64,000 bases of DNA from Sclerotinia nivalis (GCA_029531795.1 JAPEIS010000006.1:2356001-2420000), one strand, 5' to 3'; positions 13,401 through 26,104 are shown, counted from the first letter of the stretch. Notes: generated by a model from the letters alone, not told the origin. Numbers and translations: made by a program.

Positions 13401-14178
13401 CTCGATCCACTCTCTTTCGTTTTTTGCCCCTGCTAACCTGAAATGGAACATAATCTTCATCGTGCAAGAAAGACTCCTCGGCCAGGACTTCTAGGCGTAT
13501 CTTCAAAAGACGAGGTCTATCTCTCTCAACTTTGGAGAAAATGTACTTCTCCCGATTATTAGATCTGAATTCTGTCAGATTGGTAAGCACAATACCCTTA
13601 TCATCTGAATATTCTCTGTTGATTTTTGTGTCTCGGGGCGCACCAAGAATACGACCTGCTCCAATTCGATGAAATGGCGGAACACTGTAGCGGTGGTTGC
13701 TTGCATACACCAGGTTCTTTACATCCCCTTTTCTGTCAACAACATAAACGTCAGATGCTACAACGGACTCCGAAATATCTGGCTGATATTTTGTTGGCTC
13801 CTCTTTTGAGTTTCTTTGAACTTGTCCCTCATGCATAGGCCGATGACTAGACCGGTGATCATCTCTGCTCCGAGATCTACGATGGGAGCCATGTCTTTCA
13901 CCGTTTTCCTTCCCCCTGATCCTGTGCTTCTCTCGACTCCGTGATCTGTGGCGTGAGTCACGTGTATTTGAGTTTTCCTTACTCCTCGACCCGTGTTTCT
14001 CTCTACTTCTGGATCTGTGGTGTCGGCGATGATGCCTTGGATGATCTCTTTCCTGGGTATGCTGTTTACCTCTTGTCGCTAGTTTGTGTTCATCCTCCTG
14101 TTCGAGGTCGACAGCTGTGCTAGAGGTTTTTGACCGGAAAGATGCGAACTTGGGAACAGGAGGATTTGCTTCTGTCAT
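10468..14178 (-). CDS. nrde2: NRDE2 family nuclear RNA-regulation protein
   Basis: Homologue of NRDE-2/Nrl1, a nuclear protein that works with the Mtr4 helicase and splicing factors in exosome targeting, R-loop control and nuclear silencing (family knowledge). Single exon of 1236 residues; the ATG is at 14178, and four more upstream codons begin with a GTG and are not used. An N-terminal Arg/Ser/His-rich region (about residues 35-125, RS and RSRSREKH-type repeats) precedes the conserved segment beginning DDKGIVLTNLTEFRSNNREKY. The NRDE-2 domain follows (about 290-620), then helical HAT/TPR-like repeats. Near the C-terminus are a poly-Ser tract (PPSSSSSSSS...) and an acidic, Glu-rich tail. It is divergent from utp10, with only 321 bp between start codons. 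Confidence 0.9.
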   Translation of the reverse strand: MTEANPPVPKFASFRSKTSSTAVDLEQEDEHKLATRGKQHTQERDHPRHHRRHHRSRSREKHGSRSKENSNTRDSRHRSRSREKHRIRGKENGERHGSHRRSRSRDDHRSSHRPMHEGQVQRNSKEEPTKYQPDISESVVASDVYVVDRKGDVKNLVYASNHRYSVPPFHRIGAGRILGAPRDTKINREYSDDKGIVLTNLTEFRSNNREKYIFSKVERDRPRLLKIRLEVLAEESFLHDEDYVPFQVSRGKKRKRVDREPGSKSDSDHDDTHYRSIQGKAKISTQPQDDAFQYASDSDSSGSDAGRTMRLESSIKQKNIELSRRIEQAPGDVEAWLALIGHQDTLLKSGDDRRRITNAEIRSTADIKIHMYEKALDKIHYLPDRERLLLGLMAEGSKIWEIKVQAERWEQIAKDNIDSILLWKRYLDFRRSNFSTFRYEKVRGIFLNRIRSLKNSISIAPGWISVKSLYEQLLYVVLRATLFIRESGFTELAVAIWQAILEMNFQGPESIHAEHETSALVGNRILELFGEFWEAEVPRIGELGSLGWKSFTETGDDSTVPNAQTDEPEMSLNCQDLFKSWVIAESSRIKASRIPARTMDDTVEDDPFRVILFTDIENFLMLLPKSAEYLRRSLLNAFLIFCHLPSMPFQDHESGVDWSHDFFLYNEMLDYDSEWIKEKYFKKPTEDSTEDEKTEIPSIFTTPTTNFAMAPESMFSKSWFSSFKPWREVYGNEDNGPIPYIWVRNTLKQLTQSYPIEDFAEYYLAFEWINEPNTIKKVAKTLIKQHSSSLKLYNAYAMIEWSKGNQEISNGIYTAALGMSKSMSSSPESNDNKDSTQLWKSLIWAHLSVGSKEMALAHLLSIPHGIPSPTSPVELTPATLLKSQQHLSSNRDHFLTTRNPTYAALYTELLALLKYLTTTSSTAPQSPQQGNITSALEILTTFSDQLSSRLTSNSQSTYPLALLHQSTARLLHHHAKSGPYRPQTLHSQLATSLRLFPSNTIFFSLLTSPAFGTTRLLSPVTLSTLFSELLDSSSTHNPLPLYLHIIHHHLQHAQSVTPNLNTVNSTFVSALNLKGSKSSSISTSNSELASSSSLWKLYLLFCDTYPQFLPPSSSSSSSSSSSSFSKALILESDNRRQNKQAKAKRTLELWKQAIARIPWHKTIYMLGFQRVCEIYCGDEDENEKEDKEKEKKEEINKEITPQLKNIWRVMGEKEIRVHVDLEGVWDAEEEEEGVGG

Positions 14179-14499
14179 TATCACTAGCACGATTTTGATT
14201 CATGATATTATCCCCAATAACTTCGACAATATGTTCATTGATGAAAAGTTAAGTCACTCTATCATGACTGTTAGCATGGTTTATTTACAAGACATTGAAA
14301 AAGTAAGTTCCAAGTTTCGGCTTTCGACTTTAAAGCAGCAGGGTCATCGGGCCGAGGATTTATCCGACCAAATTATTTTTTTCGATAACGATAGAGCTTG
14401 AAATTTCTATTTAGAAGTTTGAAGTGAGCATCAAGAAATATTATTCTTGGACTTCGATATGCCATAATTTTGTAGCATTGTGGTATCAAGAATTACATA
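14179..14499. promoter_or_regulatory. Divergent promoter of nrde2 and utp10
   Basis: A 321 bp spacer separates the two start codons, so both promoters must lie here or within the 5' ends. The two products both act in nuclear RNA metabolism, so shared control is plausible but not shown. No clear factor-binding site was identified. Confidence 0.5.
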
Positions 14500-17400
14500 A
14501 TGGCATCTTCACTTAAAGCACAGTTGGCGCAGATTGCGACCAATTCGACCAATTCTTTAAACCTCAAGGCGCAAAAGGCAGCGCATTCAAAATCTTTGAT
14601 TTTTGAACCTAGAATTGCGGCTTCACAAAGTTTCGACACCCTCTATACATTATGCCATGAAGGATTTCAGGAATTATGTCTACTCGATGGTCGATTCCTC
14701 GAGTTTCAAAAGACAATTTTCAGCGAGCAAAGTCAATCAATAGATCGAACACAGTTGCCGGTGGCAGAGATTTCCGAGTTGGATAAACGGCTGGAAGCTT
14801 TCTTGGGATTAGTTGGTAGCCGTCTGCGTCTGAATCCAGCAATAAAAGCAGTTGAATGGTTGGTGAGAAGATTCAGGTATGCCTGTCGATCTCCGGAATT
14901 TTACACACTCTCGGGACTAATCCATCTAGAATCCACGAGTACAATACATCCTTTCTTTTGACGACTTTCCTACCTTACCATACCCTACCTATATTTACCA
15001 CATTACTCTCCATATTACCCTCGACGGTCCCGGTAGAATACAAGTTTTTGGCGCCTTATATTCGATCCTTGACTCAACCACAAAGGAGGCCAATTGTCGC
15101 TGCTGCGACCGATAGCCCCGTTTTCGCTTCAACACTAAATGCATATGTTCTGCGTGTATCTAAAGCTCGGCAGCATTACCCTGCTATTCTAGCATTTTGG
15201 GCTGGTATCATGACGGAAGCTACGAGTAATATGTTGGACAAGGCCCGTTCAGGAAGAAGAGGAGTCCAGCAACAAAACGAACAAGATGTGATATTGAGAT
15301 TATTACCAACTCTCAACGAAGGTCTTTCCATGCAAAAGGTCCCGGACTTGCGAATTGGATGCTATATGATCTTGTCAATCTTAGCTTCTAAAGGAGGACT
15401 GGACAACAAACTTCTGACAGCGATGATGGAAGCATTAGTTCTTGGCTGGAGTGCTGAAACTGTTCGTCCCGGATTGGTCTGTCTCTCGATTTTGGCACAA
15501 CACAGAGGCGCAAAGCAGATTACGAGACGGGTAACCAAGGAGTTGCTTAAAGTTCCAGATCTACCAACCCAGTTGATTGACCTAGGAAAAGAACGACGAA
15601 TCGACCGACTTTCCAACGGATTGTGTCTTGCGCTTGTTGACAGAATAAGTAAAAGCGGAGAGGTCCAAGGCCTTTCCACAATAGAAAGAATCGTGGAGCA
15701 TGGTCTTCTTAGCGATGCGCAAACCTCTGTGGTTGTGAAACATCTACTGCTGGTAGCGCATCGTGTCGATGATGCTACAGATGCCGAGAAAAATACCCGA
15801 GCACATCTCGCGTCAACTCTTGTTGCGCTGACGCAACTTTCTGGTCATGTAGGGGCCGTTATTCAAGGCGCACTAAAGGAAACTGATGTCGATATGGATG
15901 AATTGGAGATGAAGCTCTCTACCACAATTAGACGGATAGAAATGCCAAAGACGGAAGATGAGGATGTAATAATGGGAGATGAAGGCACGAAAGCAGAAAC
16001 CCGACCTGATTTCCGACAACTAATTGAACAACTTCCACAAAGTATTGCTAAGGAAACCTCGTTCTTAGCACATGGTACCTCTCACATCTACCAAGATCTG
16101 TGTCAGGCATTTTTGGTTGCCGCAGTTAATGCCGGTGACTTGGATGTATTTGATGAGCTATCCGTCTTGGACCGTGCTAGTGCCCTAGAAAAAACGTTGT
16201 ATCTCACATTTTATATTAGAACTTGGTGTGGCCCATATCCGGTCATGGCCCGGGTTTCGGCACTTCACATGGTAGCTCGATACTTGTCAGGAAATGAAAG
16301 TGTGAGCGTAGATATTCAAGGAATCATACCTTATGCAATTTCAGCGCTCGCCGACCCTGCGCCGAAGGTTCGTCGTGCAGCAGCAGAGCTTATCCTCGCA
16401 ATTGAGACATTCTACCCTGCCAGTGCAAGTACCAAGAAAGCCTCGAGCTCTCGGCGACAATGGGCATTTGATGATATCTATGGTCCAGGTGTGCAGACTC
16501 AAGAGACAAAATGGCTTTCAATTGATATTGCAGTTCGTCTTTTGAGAGAGGTCTTGGTTCCGGCTTTGGAGGAATGTGTTCTCGATAAAACTCATATTGA
16601 GTCCGTATTGGAACAATCTTTGAATAGTCCTCGTGCATCTGCAGAGCCTAGCAAGAAGAACGAGGGTCGGTTAACTCAAACTGCCCGAGCCTCAATTTTG
16701 TCATTTTTGTCAAGTCATGTCATTCATACCCCTGTATACTTGGTCAAGATGAGACTTCTTGTTATTCTTAACCACGTTCGTAGCATTGCCAGCACTACCA
16801 GAACCAAAGTTTTACTTCCGGCACTTCAACAATGGGCATCTTTAAGTCCAGAAGTGGCATTGCAACACTCGGGGGATGAACAATTTGCCATGGCAGACTT
16901 CGATAAACAGGCAGCTGCGACCGTTATAGCCAACGACAAAGAGGGCTTGCAATTCTTCACTCAAATTGTGCATGGCGAAATCGCTTCGGACCGTCCTACT
17001 CTTCTTGAGGCCATATTTGCAAGACTGCGCGAGATGTGGACATCTTTAAAGGGCGATGTGCAATTGCAGACAGCTCAGATGTTGATGGATGCTTCCCAAT
17101 CTTCCTCTGAGGAATCTAGCTACAACGCTAAATCGACGGAAGAAGCTTTAGAACTATTGCGAAACGCCCCTCTTTCAACCGAGATCTTTCTTTCCTTCCT
17201 CGACCAGTTACCTACGACAGCAAAGCTTACAGATGCTCCGCCAGCCAGCAAAAGACGGCGAACTAGCCACGGTGAAATTGCCAGAACTTCTTTACAGGAT
17301 CCAAAACAACTCGCCGCTGCTATACGTCAAGTCACATTTGTGTTGCAACTTATCGATAGTTCTGATCCAGGAAGTCATCCAGAACTTCTCAAGGGTCTTT

Positions 17401-20014
17401 TCAACACCTTAGCAGAGCTTCAACACTTCAAGGCCCAAGTTTCATCCGAGCTTGCATATCTCCAAGACTTAGTCCTCAACAGCCTGTTGTCAATTTTGAA
17501 GGCATACAAGGCAGATCCGGAGATGAAACTAGACCATTCCGACATACGTGCCGATTTACTTGTTGATTGCGTCCAGAAAACAGCCAGTCCACAAGTACAA
17601 AACGGTGCTTTGTTGATGATTGCTGCACTTGCGGATATCGCTCCAGAAGTTGTTCTTCATAGTGTCATGCCCATCTTTACCTTTATGGGAAGCTCGGTAT
17701 TAAGACAAAATGATGATTATTCTGCACATGTCATTAGTCAAACTATTCGTGAGGTCATTCCACCTCTTATTAGCTCGCTTCGAAAAGACAAAGGCAACCC
17801 CGTTACAGGGGCCGCTGAGTTACTCTTGAGTTTTGTTGCAGCTTATGAACATATCCCTGTCCACCGTCGAAAAGGATTGTTTATCTCTTTAGTTCAGACG
17901 CTAGGAGCAGAAGACTTCCTATTTGCATTATTAACAATGTTGGTGGATAAATATGGAGTCGACGATGATGTCAAATCCTTCGCTGCGGAATTAACAAATG
18001 CGTTCAGTGTTGAGGTTCAGCTTCAATCCGCAGTCAAATACCTCGAATTAATTGATGATCTATTGAAACCCAAGCCAACATATTCCTTAACTCTACTTGG
18101 GGCCCACGAAAATATTGACCCGCAACGCGCAGCTCTCAATGAGCTTACACTTCTTCCACATATTCTCTCTCAACGACGATTGATTACACAGACTGCAAAA
18201 CTTCTTGACCGAGACGATATGGATGCTGCTAAAATTCGCGAACTCTATTCTACATTACTGGAAAATCTATTGGTCTTGACAGAATCTTTGAAAGACAAGA
18301 AGGCAATGCACAATGCTTGTGGGGACATCCTAGAAAGTATTTTGGGTCTCCTTTCCACAAGTGAATTTATCAAATCAGTTGAAGGACTTTTAGATAGACC
18401 CAACGAGGACTTGCGACGAAAGATTTTGCGCTCTTTACAACTTCGCATCGACCAAGAAAGCCCATCAGATGCTGTTTCAAGAGTGGCAATGCTTGGATTT
18501 CTACCCCAGCTCACTTCAATTATTCGAGAGTCTACTGACATGCCTTATAAGCGTACTGCTGTGGCTTGTGTCGAGAAAATCTCGGAGAAGTATGGCAAAA
18601 AGGATCTTGAAGCAGTATCAGCTGCTGCAGAAACTATCGCAAGTAATCATTGCTTGGGCCAGGGCGATGCTGGCTTGCAAATAATGGCCCTTCTATCTCT
18701 AGCTTCTTTAGTAGAGATTTTGAGAGAAGGCATTGTCTCCGTCTTACCTGTTGCCCTTCCTAAGGCTTTGGAGTACATCAAATCAAGTATCGAAAATATT
18801 GTTGAGGCTCAAAAACTTCACAACGCCGGTTACACTTTTATAAGCGCTCTCGTACAACATCTACCCTACATGATCACAGGCGGATACCTTGATATCCTTC
18901 TTTCAATCTCCAACACTTCAGCAGAAGCCGAGCTCGAAGATGAGGCAGATGAAATCAGAGAAAACTGTCTTCACTTGGCCGCAAAACGCGTCGATGCTAA
19001 GAGTATGTTCGTGGCTTTGGAGCAAAATTGGGTACCAGCAGTAACGGCAGGAACTTGGGTAAGTTTTATATTGCTAAAAGACTTTATAACTATCTTGCTA
19101 AAACTTTATAGGCAATTCGTGAACAACTTGAAATGCTTAGCATGTCTATTAAAGCTCATCCAAAGAGTGTCGTCTCTAAACATTCCACCATACTTGCGAA
19201 AATATTCCAAAATGCCTTCGACCTTCGAAGACAGCTTTCTAACGTGGATAATTATAATCAAGACGATGAGACTATCTCGACCATAGAAGGACAAGTTAAC
19301 GAAGTGGCTTTAGAGATGATCTATAAGTTCAACGATTCAACATTTAGACCTATATTCTCCAACCTTGTCGAATGGGCGTCGTCATCATTACCCAAGAAAG
19401 ACAAGTCCGGTAGAAATTTGCGTTTACAAAGTGTTTATGGCTTCATGGCCGTGTTTTTTGACAATCTCAAGTCAATCGTCACAAGCTATGCCACATACCT
19501 GCTTGATAATGCCGTACAGATCTTAGAAGAGACAGATGTCAAAGATGACGCTTCAAGGGAATTATGGTCGAGAGTTCTTCGAGCTTTGGTACCATGTTTC
19601 GAGCATGATCAAGACGACTTTTGGCAATCTCCAGCTCATTTCAAGGCAATTGCACCTGTGTTGTGTGATCAATTTAAGAACGCCTCGGGCTTGGCTTTGG
19701 TCGAAGAACTTGTCCCAGCTATCGTCGAACTTGCTGCCGCCGCTGATTCTTCAGATCATCATAAAGAGCTCAACGGAATGATCCTGAAACACCTCCGTTC
19801 TGAGGTATCCAGTGTTAGACTCGCAGCTGTCAAATGCGAGCAAGCATTGACGGACAGATTGGGAGAGGAATGGTTGGCTATGTTGCCAGAAATGTTGCCA
19901 TTCATTAGTGAGCTCCAGGAAGATGACGATGATATAGTAGAGAAGGAGACAAATCGCTGGATTGTAAAGATCGAAGGGGTACTGGGAGAGAGCTTAGACT
20001 CGATGCTTCAATAA
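14500..20014 (+). CDS. utp10: U3 small nucleolar RNA-associated protein 10 (HEATR1 homologue)
   Basis: Utp10/HEATR1, a large HEAT-repeat protein of the t-UTP subcomplex of the SSU processome, needed for rDNA transcription and early 18S pre-rRNA processing in the nucleolus. Three exons: 14500-14876, 14930-19058, 19112-20014, giving 1802 residues, the usual size. The short introns (53 nt each) have GTATGC and GTAAGT donors, and joining restores RFRIHEYNTSF and AGTWAIREQLEM. The U3snoRNP10-type N-terminal region lies around residues 230-350. The BP28CT domain is near the C-terminus (about 1530-1690), followed by HEAT repeats ending in an acidic stretch (ELQEDDDDI). The start MASSLKAQLAQI is typical of the fungal family. 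It is followed on the same strand by rdh54 after 278 bp. Confidence 0.96.
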
Positions 20015-20292
20015 ATGTAGATATATACCTGAACAAAAATGCAGGCGTTATTTAGGAGCTCTAGTTTACTTGGGAATTAATGAATGGATAATTACAACTG
20101 ACAAAAAAATCGCATATCCTTGCCGTCGTGTATTATTTTAGCATCGATCATGGGTTGAACTGCTGGATGAAGTGAAGCTATCAAGTGAAGAGATGTCACG
20201 TGCGGTCGCGTCCCAAGGCTTTACGTGATAAACACGAACCTTATCTCCACCGCGTCTTTGTATTTGCACTTAACAACAAATGTGAAGATAAA

Positions 20293-23224
20293 ATGTTCAA
20301 ACCATTCCGGCCTCCACTTTTGAAGAGTGTGCCAAAATCTACTAAGCCCGTAGATGATTTCTCCAACGTCCAGGTCATATCGGATTCTGAGGAGGAAATC
20401 TTGACCAAACCAGTGGCAAAGAAGAGGCGACTTCTGATACATGATGTCGAAGAGGCTCCCAAGATTAAAGCTCCAATTACATCTTCGGCTGCCAATGCGC
20501 CTCGGAAACCTTTGGTTGTCGTAAAGAACCCCGTTGAAGCAAATCAAGCAGCTAGTTTATCTGAAAATACATCTGGGTTCGACGGATATTATCTGGTATT
20601 ATGGTAATTTGTCGCTCCCATTTCTGCTTGAAAAATCATACTAATGATGACGTAGGCGCAAATTCACGATGAAAAAGCACAAGACGTGGGATGGAGATGG
20701 AGTACTCGCCGTTACTGGAGGTTACGCTAGGCTTCAGAATATTGATGGCAGGGAGATGGGGCGCTGCATGTATAATGAGCCTCTATTCCCCGGCAGTACA
20801 TTGAGTATTGGAGGAAAAGAAGTAGAGATTGATGCTACCATTACAAAGGCAGACTTTCTTGCTGGCCGACCATTTCTCAATAACAGCAATAAATCTTCTG
20901 TACCAAAAAGCAACAGTCCAGTCGCACGACCCTCGCCTCATGCTACCTTAGCGAGTATCTCGAAAAGCAATCCTGCGAGCACACTTGAGAAGAGGAAGGA
21001 CAGTGACTTAGGTTCAACTATCCCCGCTAAAAGCTTCTATGCATCTGCCCCAAAGGGCGATGCAGTCAAGTCTCAATTTAAGAATCCTCTTCTAGCAACA
21101 ACTGTCATGCCACAGAACAAGAACCGTCTTCCGACTCCCCGTCATGATCCTTCTGTACCAGGTGCGATCGTCATGCAACGTCCCAATCCCAAGCACCTTG
21201 CTAAAGGAAAGGAAGTTGTGGATGTTGTCGTGGATCCTTTCCTAGGTAGGCATTTACGTGACCATCAAAAGGAGGGGGTTAAATTCTTGTATGAGTGTGT
21301 TATGGGTTATCGATCTTTCAATGGACAGGGTGCAATTTTAGCTGATGAGATGGGTCTGGGAAAGACGCTGCAGACAATTGCGCTCTTATGGACACTATTG
21401 AAGCAAAATCCGGAGCATCCAAATGAGGGAGGCGTCATAAAGAAGGCTCTGATAGTCTGTCCAGTCACTCTTATTGCCAACTGGAAAGCAGAATTTAATA
21501 AATGGCTCGGGAATGAGAGGATAGGAGTGTTTGTCGCCGATGGCTCAAAAAATATTCGACTAACCGATTTTACTCATGGCAAGAGTTATAGCGTCATGAT
21601 CATCGGATACGAAAAGCTACGTACAGTACAGGAAGAATTGAAGAAAGGAGGCGGAATAGATATAGTCGTTGCTGATGAAGGACATCGCCTTAAAACAGCC
21701 GCGAACAAATCAGCGCAGGCAATCAGGAATTTGAATACCGAGAGGCGAGTAATCCTTTCTGGGACACCAATACAGAATGACTTGTCGGAGTTCTTTACAA
21801 TGGTGGACTTTGTGAACCCCGGCCTCCTCAATGGCTACAATACTTTCAAGAAATGTTTTGAGGCTCCAATCTTGAAAAGCAGACAGCCGGGTGCTACAGA
21901 GAGTGACATGGAAAAGGGAACGGCCCGAGAAGAGGAATTGGCGGAGTTGACTAAGTTGTTCATTTTACGTCGCAATGCGAGTATACTCGCCAAATACTTA
22001 AAGCCAAAGACAGAATATGTATTATTCTGCAAGCCCACGCAGGCTCAGGCTGAGGTCTATCAGCATGTTCTTGCCTCCCCGGTCTTCGGCAGAGTCCTTG
22101 GCAGCTCAGAAGCATCTTTACAACTCATCACTATGCTCAAGAAAGTCTGTAACGCCCCAAGCCTCCTGGTCAAGAAGAGCGACACAGATACTCCTAGCAA
22201 TTCAAATGTCGCCCAACTTCTTGAAAGTATCCCTCCTGAAATCCTCAAGAAAAATCCTGTTGTGGCAAGCAGTAAATTCAGAGTCCTAAATCGTATGCTG
22301 ATAAAGCTTTCCACTACCACTACTGAAAAGATAGTTCTTGTCTCCAACTATACTTCCACTCTCGATCTACTAATGTCTCACCTTTCGTCATTGAATTTGC
22401 CCTTCTTGCGCCTCGATGGTAGCACTCCTCAGGCAAAACGGCAGGATTTGGTAAACACATTCAACAAGACACCTGCATCTAAATACTTTGCGTTCCTCCT
22501 TTCAGCAAAATCTGGCGGTGCTGGTATTAACTTGATCGGGGCATCGCGCCTCGTATTGTTTGACGTTGACTGGAACCCTGCAACTGACCTTCAAGCCATG
22601 GCACGTATTCACCGTGATGGCCAGAAACGACCAGTAAAGATATATAGGTTTTTGATGTCAGGAGGCATGGATGAAAAAATTTATCAACGACAAGTCACCA
22701 AGATGGGACTCGCTGACAGTGTCATGGATGGCAAGAAGAACGAAGCGAGTTTCTCGGCCGATGAGCTACGAGATCTCTTTAGGTTGGATGTGAATGCGCA
22801 ATGCCAAACTCACGAACTCCTCGGTTGCGGTTGTGAAGGCTCCGGTCGCGAGGAGCCAATTGCAATGACCTCTGAAAATTCGGTGGTTGACAAGGAACTG
22901 AACGCCAGCGAAGAAGATGAAGACGATGACGACGAATTTCCTGTAAATCCAGCATGTTCACTGGTAACAGCTACCAAAGCAAACGTAGAGGCTCAGCAAA
23001 AGATTGCTTTAGAAGCCACCCAAGGAAAACGGTCCAAGAAAGGAAAGAAGATGCAAGCGTTGATGGAGTATAGACACATTGATACTTCCATATTCACCAG
23101 TCCGGCGAACCTCACTCCTAGTGAGGTAGACGAGGTGAAAAAGTCACTAGATGACGAAGTCTTACTTACGGTTCTAGAGGATGAAAGATGTAAAGTTTGC
23201 TTCGTTTTTGCTAAGAAAGGATAG
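20293..23224 (+). CDS. rdh54: Rad54-family DNA translocase Rdh54/Tid1 (RAD54B-like)
   Basis: Swi2/Snf2-family dsDNA translocase that removes or remodels Rad51/Dmc1 filaments during homologous recombination. Two exons, 20293-20603 and 20656-23224, give 959 residues. The splice joins the RAD54B/Rdh54 N-terminal signature [20 protein letters not shown], which separates it from Rad54 proper. Helicase motifs in order: I DEMGLGKT (about residue 333), II ADEGH (about 443), III SGTPIQND, V SAKSGGAGINL, VI ARIHRDGQ. An acidic loop (EEDEDDDDEF) lies near the C-terminus. The ATG at 20293 (MFKPFRPPLLK) matches the family start; a further in-frame upstream Met region lacks family resemblance. Confidence 0.93.
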
Positions 23225-23856
23225 ACACGATATCAAAACCGAGTTCTCCATCGGAGATAATATTAATTTGCATTGCTAGGCGCTATTAGATGGAATTTAT
23301 ATAGATCATGCTGGAGTTGCTGGGTGTCTAAACGATGATGATACGTTTCCATGAAGAGGATATGATATATCAAGATAATTGAGAATAAGGATGGCTTAAC
23401 TATTGGTCAATCTATGCGAATGTCTATACATAATAAACAAACTCAAGCATTTCATATTAATTATCTATTGAGGGCTACATAGGGAATAAAATAAATCCTT
23501 TATAAATCCTTTATAAATCCTTTCTTCTGTTTCCTTCTCTGTCCAGATCTCAGTTGAGTTTAAAGTTCGTATTCAGCGGTCCAATTGGTGGGGAGCTGTG
23601 GACTATACCCGAAGGAGCTAGCTTTTCTTGGTAGTGATGACCGAAGTTCGAGCCACATATCAAGAGCCGAAGAGCCAAAAAGCCAAAAGTTATGATAACA
23701 CATCTTTCATTGAAGAACTTTAATTTCTTTCATGTCCTTCGCTACATACGTATTCTCCAACACCCTTTTGAGGAAAAAGTCGAATTAATCATTTAACTTG
23801 CGCGCAAGTAAACTTTAGGGGAAAAAAGGTCTTGAAGACCAAAAAATAACTTCAAG
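23225..23856. other. Spacer between rdh54 and sec63
   Basis: Contains the rdh54 3' flank, with a small triplicated ATCCTTTATAA-type sequence near 23493-23522, and the sec63 promoter. No gene or RNA is recognised. Confidence 0.6.
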
Positions 23857-26104
23857 ATGAGTGGAACGGATTATTCATACGATGAACAGGTATGCAACAT
23901 CTGCGCAAATTCCTAAAGAGTTAGCTAACATATTGTAGGGTCAATTTTTCCCAATCTTCGTCGGTACCCTTTCTGGGATTGTATCTATAGCTTTGACTTG
24001 GGATGTTTTAAGACCCAGATCAGACCCAGGTGCCACGGCGCCCCGAATAAAGACAGATTACAAGCCTGAACATGCCGACTTAATAGATAGTCAAAGGAGG
24101 GCACAGAGGAGGAAGCAGCGAAAAATAAAACGTATGATCGCCATGGTTGTGGGGTGGGCGGTAGTTGCTGTTATGGCATATCAATTTCAAGTCACAGCCA
24201 GAACGATACCAAAGATCTGGAATCCATATGATATCTTGGATATCAAAGAGGTAATTTGAGGCTCAGAATACATTGTCTGATATTGGCTAATTTCGAAACA
24301 GTCCGCTACAGAAAAAGAAATCAAATCACACTACAAGCGACTTTCGCTGAAATTTCACCCTGACAAGATTAGACCCGACCCAGCCAAGAACCAAACACTC
24401 CAGTCATTGAACGATCATTTCGTGGAGCTTACAAAGGCATACAAGGCGCTTACTGATGAGGATATCAGAAATAATTACATACAATTCGGACACCCCGATG
24501 GCAAACAGAGCTTTAGCATTGGAATTGCCTTGCCTACCTGGATTGTCTCTGAAGGAAACGGGAAATATGTCGTACTTGTATATGCAATTCTTTTGGGAGT
24601 TTTACTTCCTTACCTTGTCGGATCCTGGTGGTATGGTACCCAGCGCATGTCGAAAGAGAAGGTTTTAATCGAAAGTGCAAACAATCTGTTCCAGGAATAC
24701 CAAGAAAGCATCACCGAGGGCGGAATTGTTGGCGCTTTAAGCAGTGGCGTTGAATACAAGAAAATTTTGAAAGGTCACAAAGCTGATTCAGGACTTGGCA
24801 AGCTGGAATCGAGAGTTCTCGCAGAGGGCGATGGAACTACTGCCGCCGCTGGTTTGTCAACCAAGGACAAAACAAAACTAGAGGAATTGGATGGCGGTGC
24901 TAGACGAAAGGCTCTCGCATTACTCTGGGCATACTTGGGTCGAACTGAACTTGAAGATCCTGAACTCAATAAGGCGAAATACGAAGTAGCTCCTATCGCC
25001 CATGACCTCAACAACGCATTTACAGCTATCACTCTCGCTTTCGCAACTACCGGCCCTATTCTAGCATCGTACGCGACTGCTCAAAATATCGTTCAAGCTC
25101 TACCACCAAATGCTTCGCCCCTTCTTCAGTTACCATATATTACCCCGGCTATTGCAAAGGCAATCGAAGGCGACTCAAAGACTCACCTAACCCTTCAACA
25201 ATATATGGCACTACCAAACGCGTACCGAAAGAAGTTGAGTGTTGGAAATGACTTGCTCACAGAAGCCCAATACAAAATTGCCATGTCTACCGCCAAGCAA
25301 CTTCCTCGTTTACAGGTCGAAAAGGCATTCTTCAAGGTCACAGGCGAGAAATTCATCACTCCTAGTTCATTAGTATCATTTGTTGTGAAAGGACGATTTA
25401 TCCCCCCTGGAAGCGAAAATGTCCCTAAGGTTAACGAACTCGATTTGGAAGACATTGACCCAGATGAGGATGACCTCGACGCCATTCTTGGTCGCGCCAA
25501 GAAGACTGCCAAAGGCGAAAAGCCTGAAAACAAGCAGGTCTTCCCACCTCTTGCCTTCGCCCCCTACTTCACACGTGACCACTCGCCTAAATGGCATGTT
25601 TTCCTCACCGACAGCAAGCAAGGCAAGATCGCTGTACCACCTTTCACATTCTTCGCTTTCGACAAGCCCATATTTGACGAAAGTGGAAAGCCTACTTTCA
25701 ATATGCAAACTCTAAAGGCACAATTCCAGGCTCCTCCACAACCTGGAAGCTATACCTTCGTTATGCATCTTATCTGTGATTCATATGTTGGATTCGATAC
25801 CAAACTTGAGGCCACTCTAGTTGTAGAGGATGCCAGTAAGGCATTGGAAATAGACGCAGAGGACGATATCAGTGAACCAGATGAAGGTATGTTATTTCAC
25901 AATTTCATCACTTTTGATAGATCCTATACTAACAAATTCACATTAGATTCCCTAGCAGGTCAAATGCAAGCCATGAAGACTGGCGCCCCACCAAAAAAGA
26001 AGAAGCAAGCCGTACGAGACTCCAGTGACGAGGATAGCAACACTGAAGAAGAAGTTGATGAACAAAGTGAAACGGACACCGATACCGATACTGATGAGGA
26101 ATAA
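23857..26104 (+). CDS. sec63: Protein-translocation protein Sec63
   Basis: ER membrane J-protein that recruits BiP/Kar2 to the Sec61/Sec62 translocon for post-translational import. Four exons: 23857-23889, 23939-24250, 24302-25886, 25947-26104, giving 695 residues. Membrane segments lie near residues 14-32, 75-93 and 190-212. The lumenal J domain between TM2 and TM3 has its HPD triad at 134-136 (KFHPDK). The Sec63/Brl region follows, then an acidic cytosolic tail of Glu/Asp/Thr repeats. The last intron (60 nt, GTATGT donor, TACTAAC branch, TTAG acceptor) has no stop and keeps frame, so simple ORF calling would wrongly retain 20 residues (beginning EGMLFHN). Confidence 0.95.

Noticed and set aside
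20185..20292. Upstream in-frame extension of rdh54
   Set aside because: The 36 extra codons show no family resemblance, while the ATG at 20293 gives the typical MFKPFRPP start.
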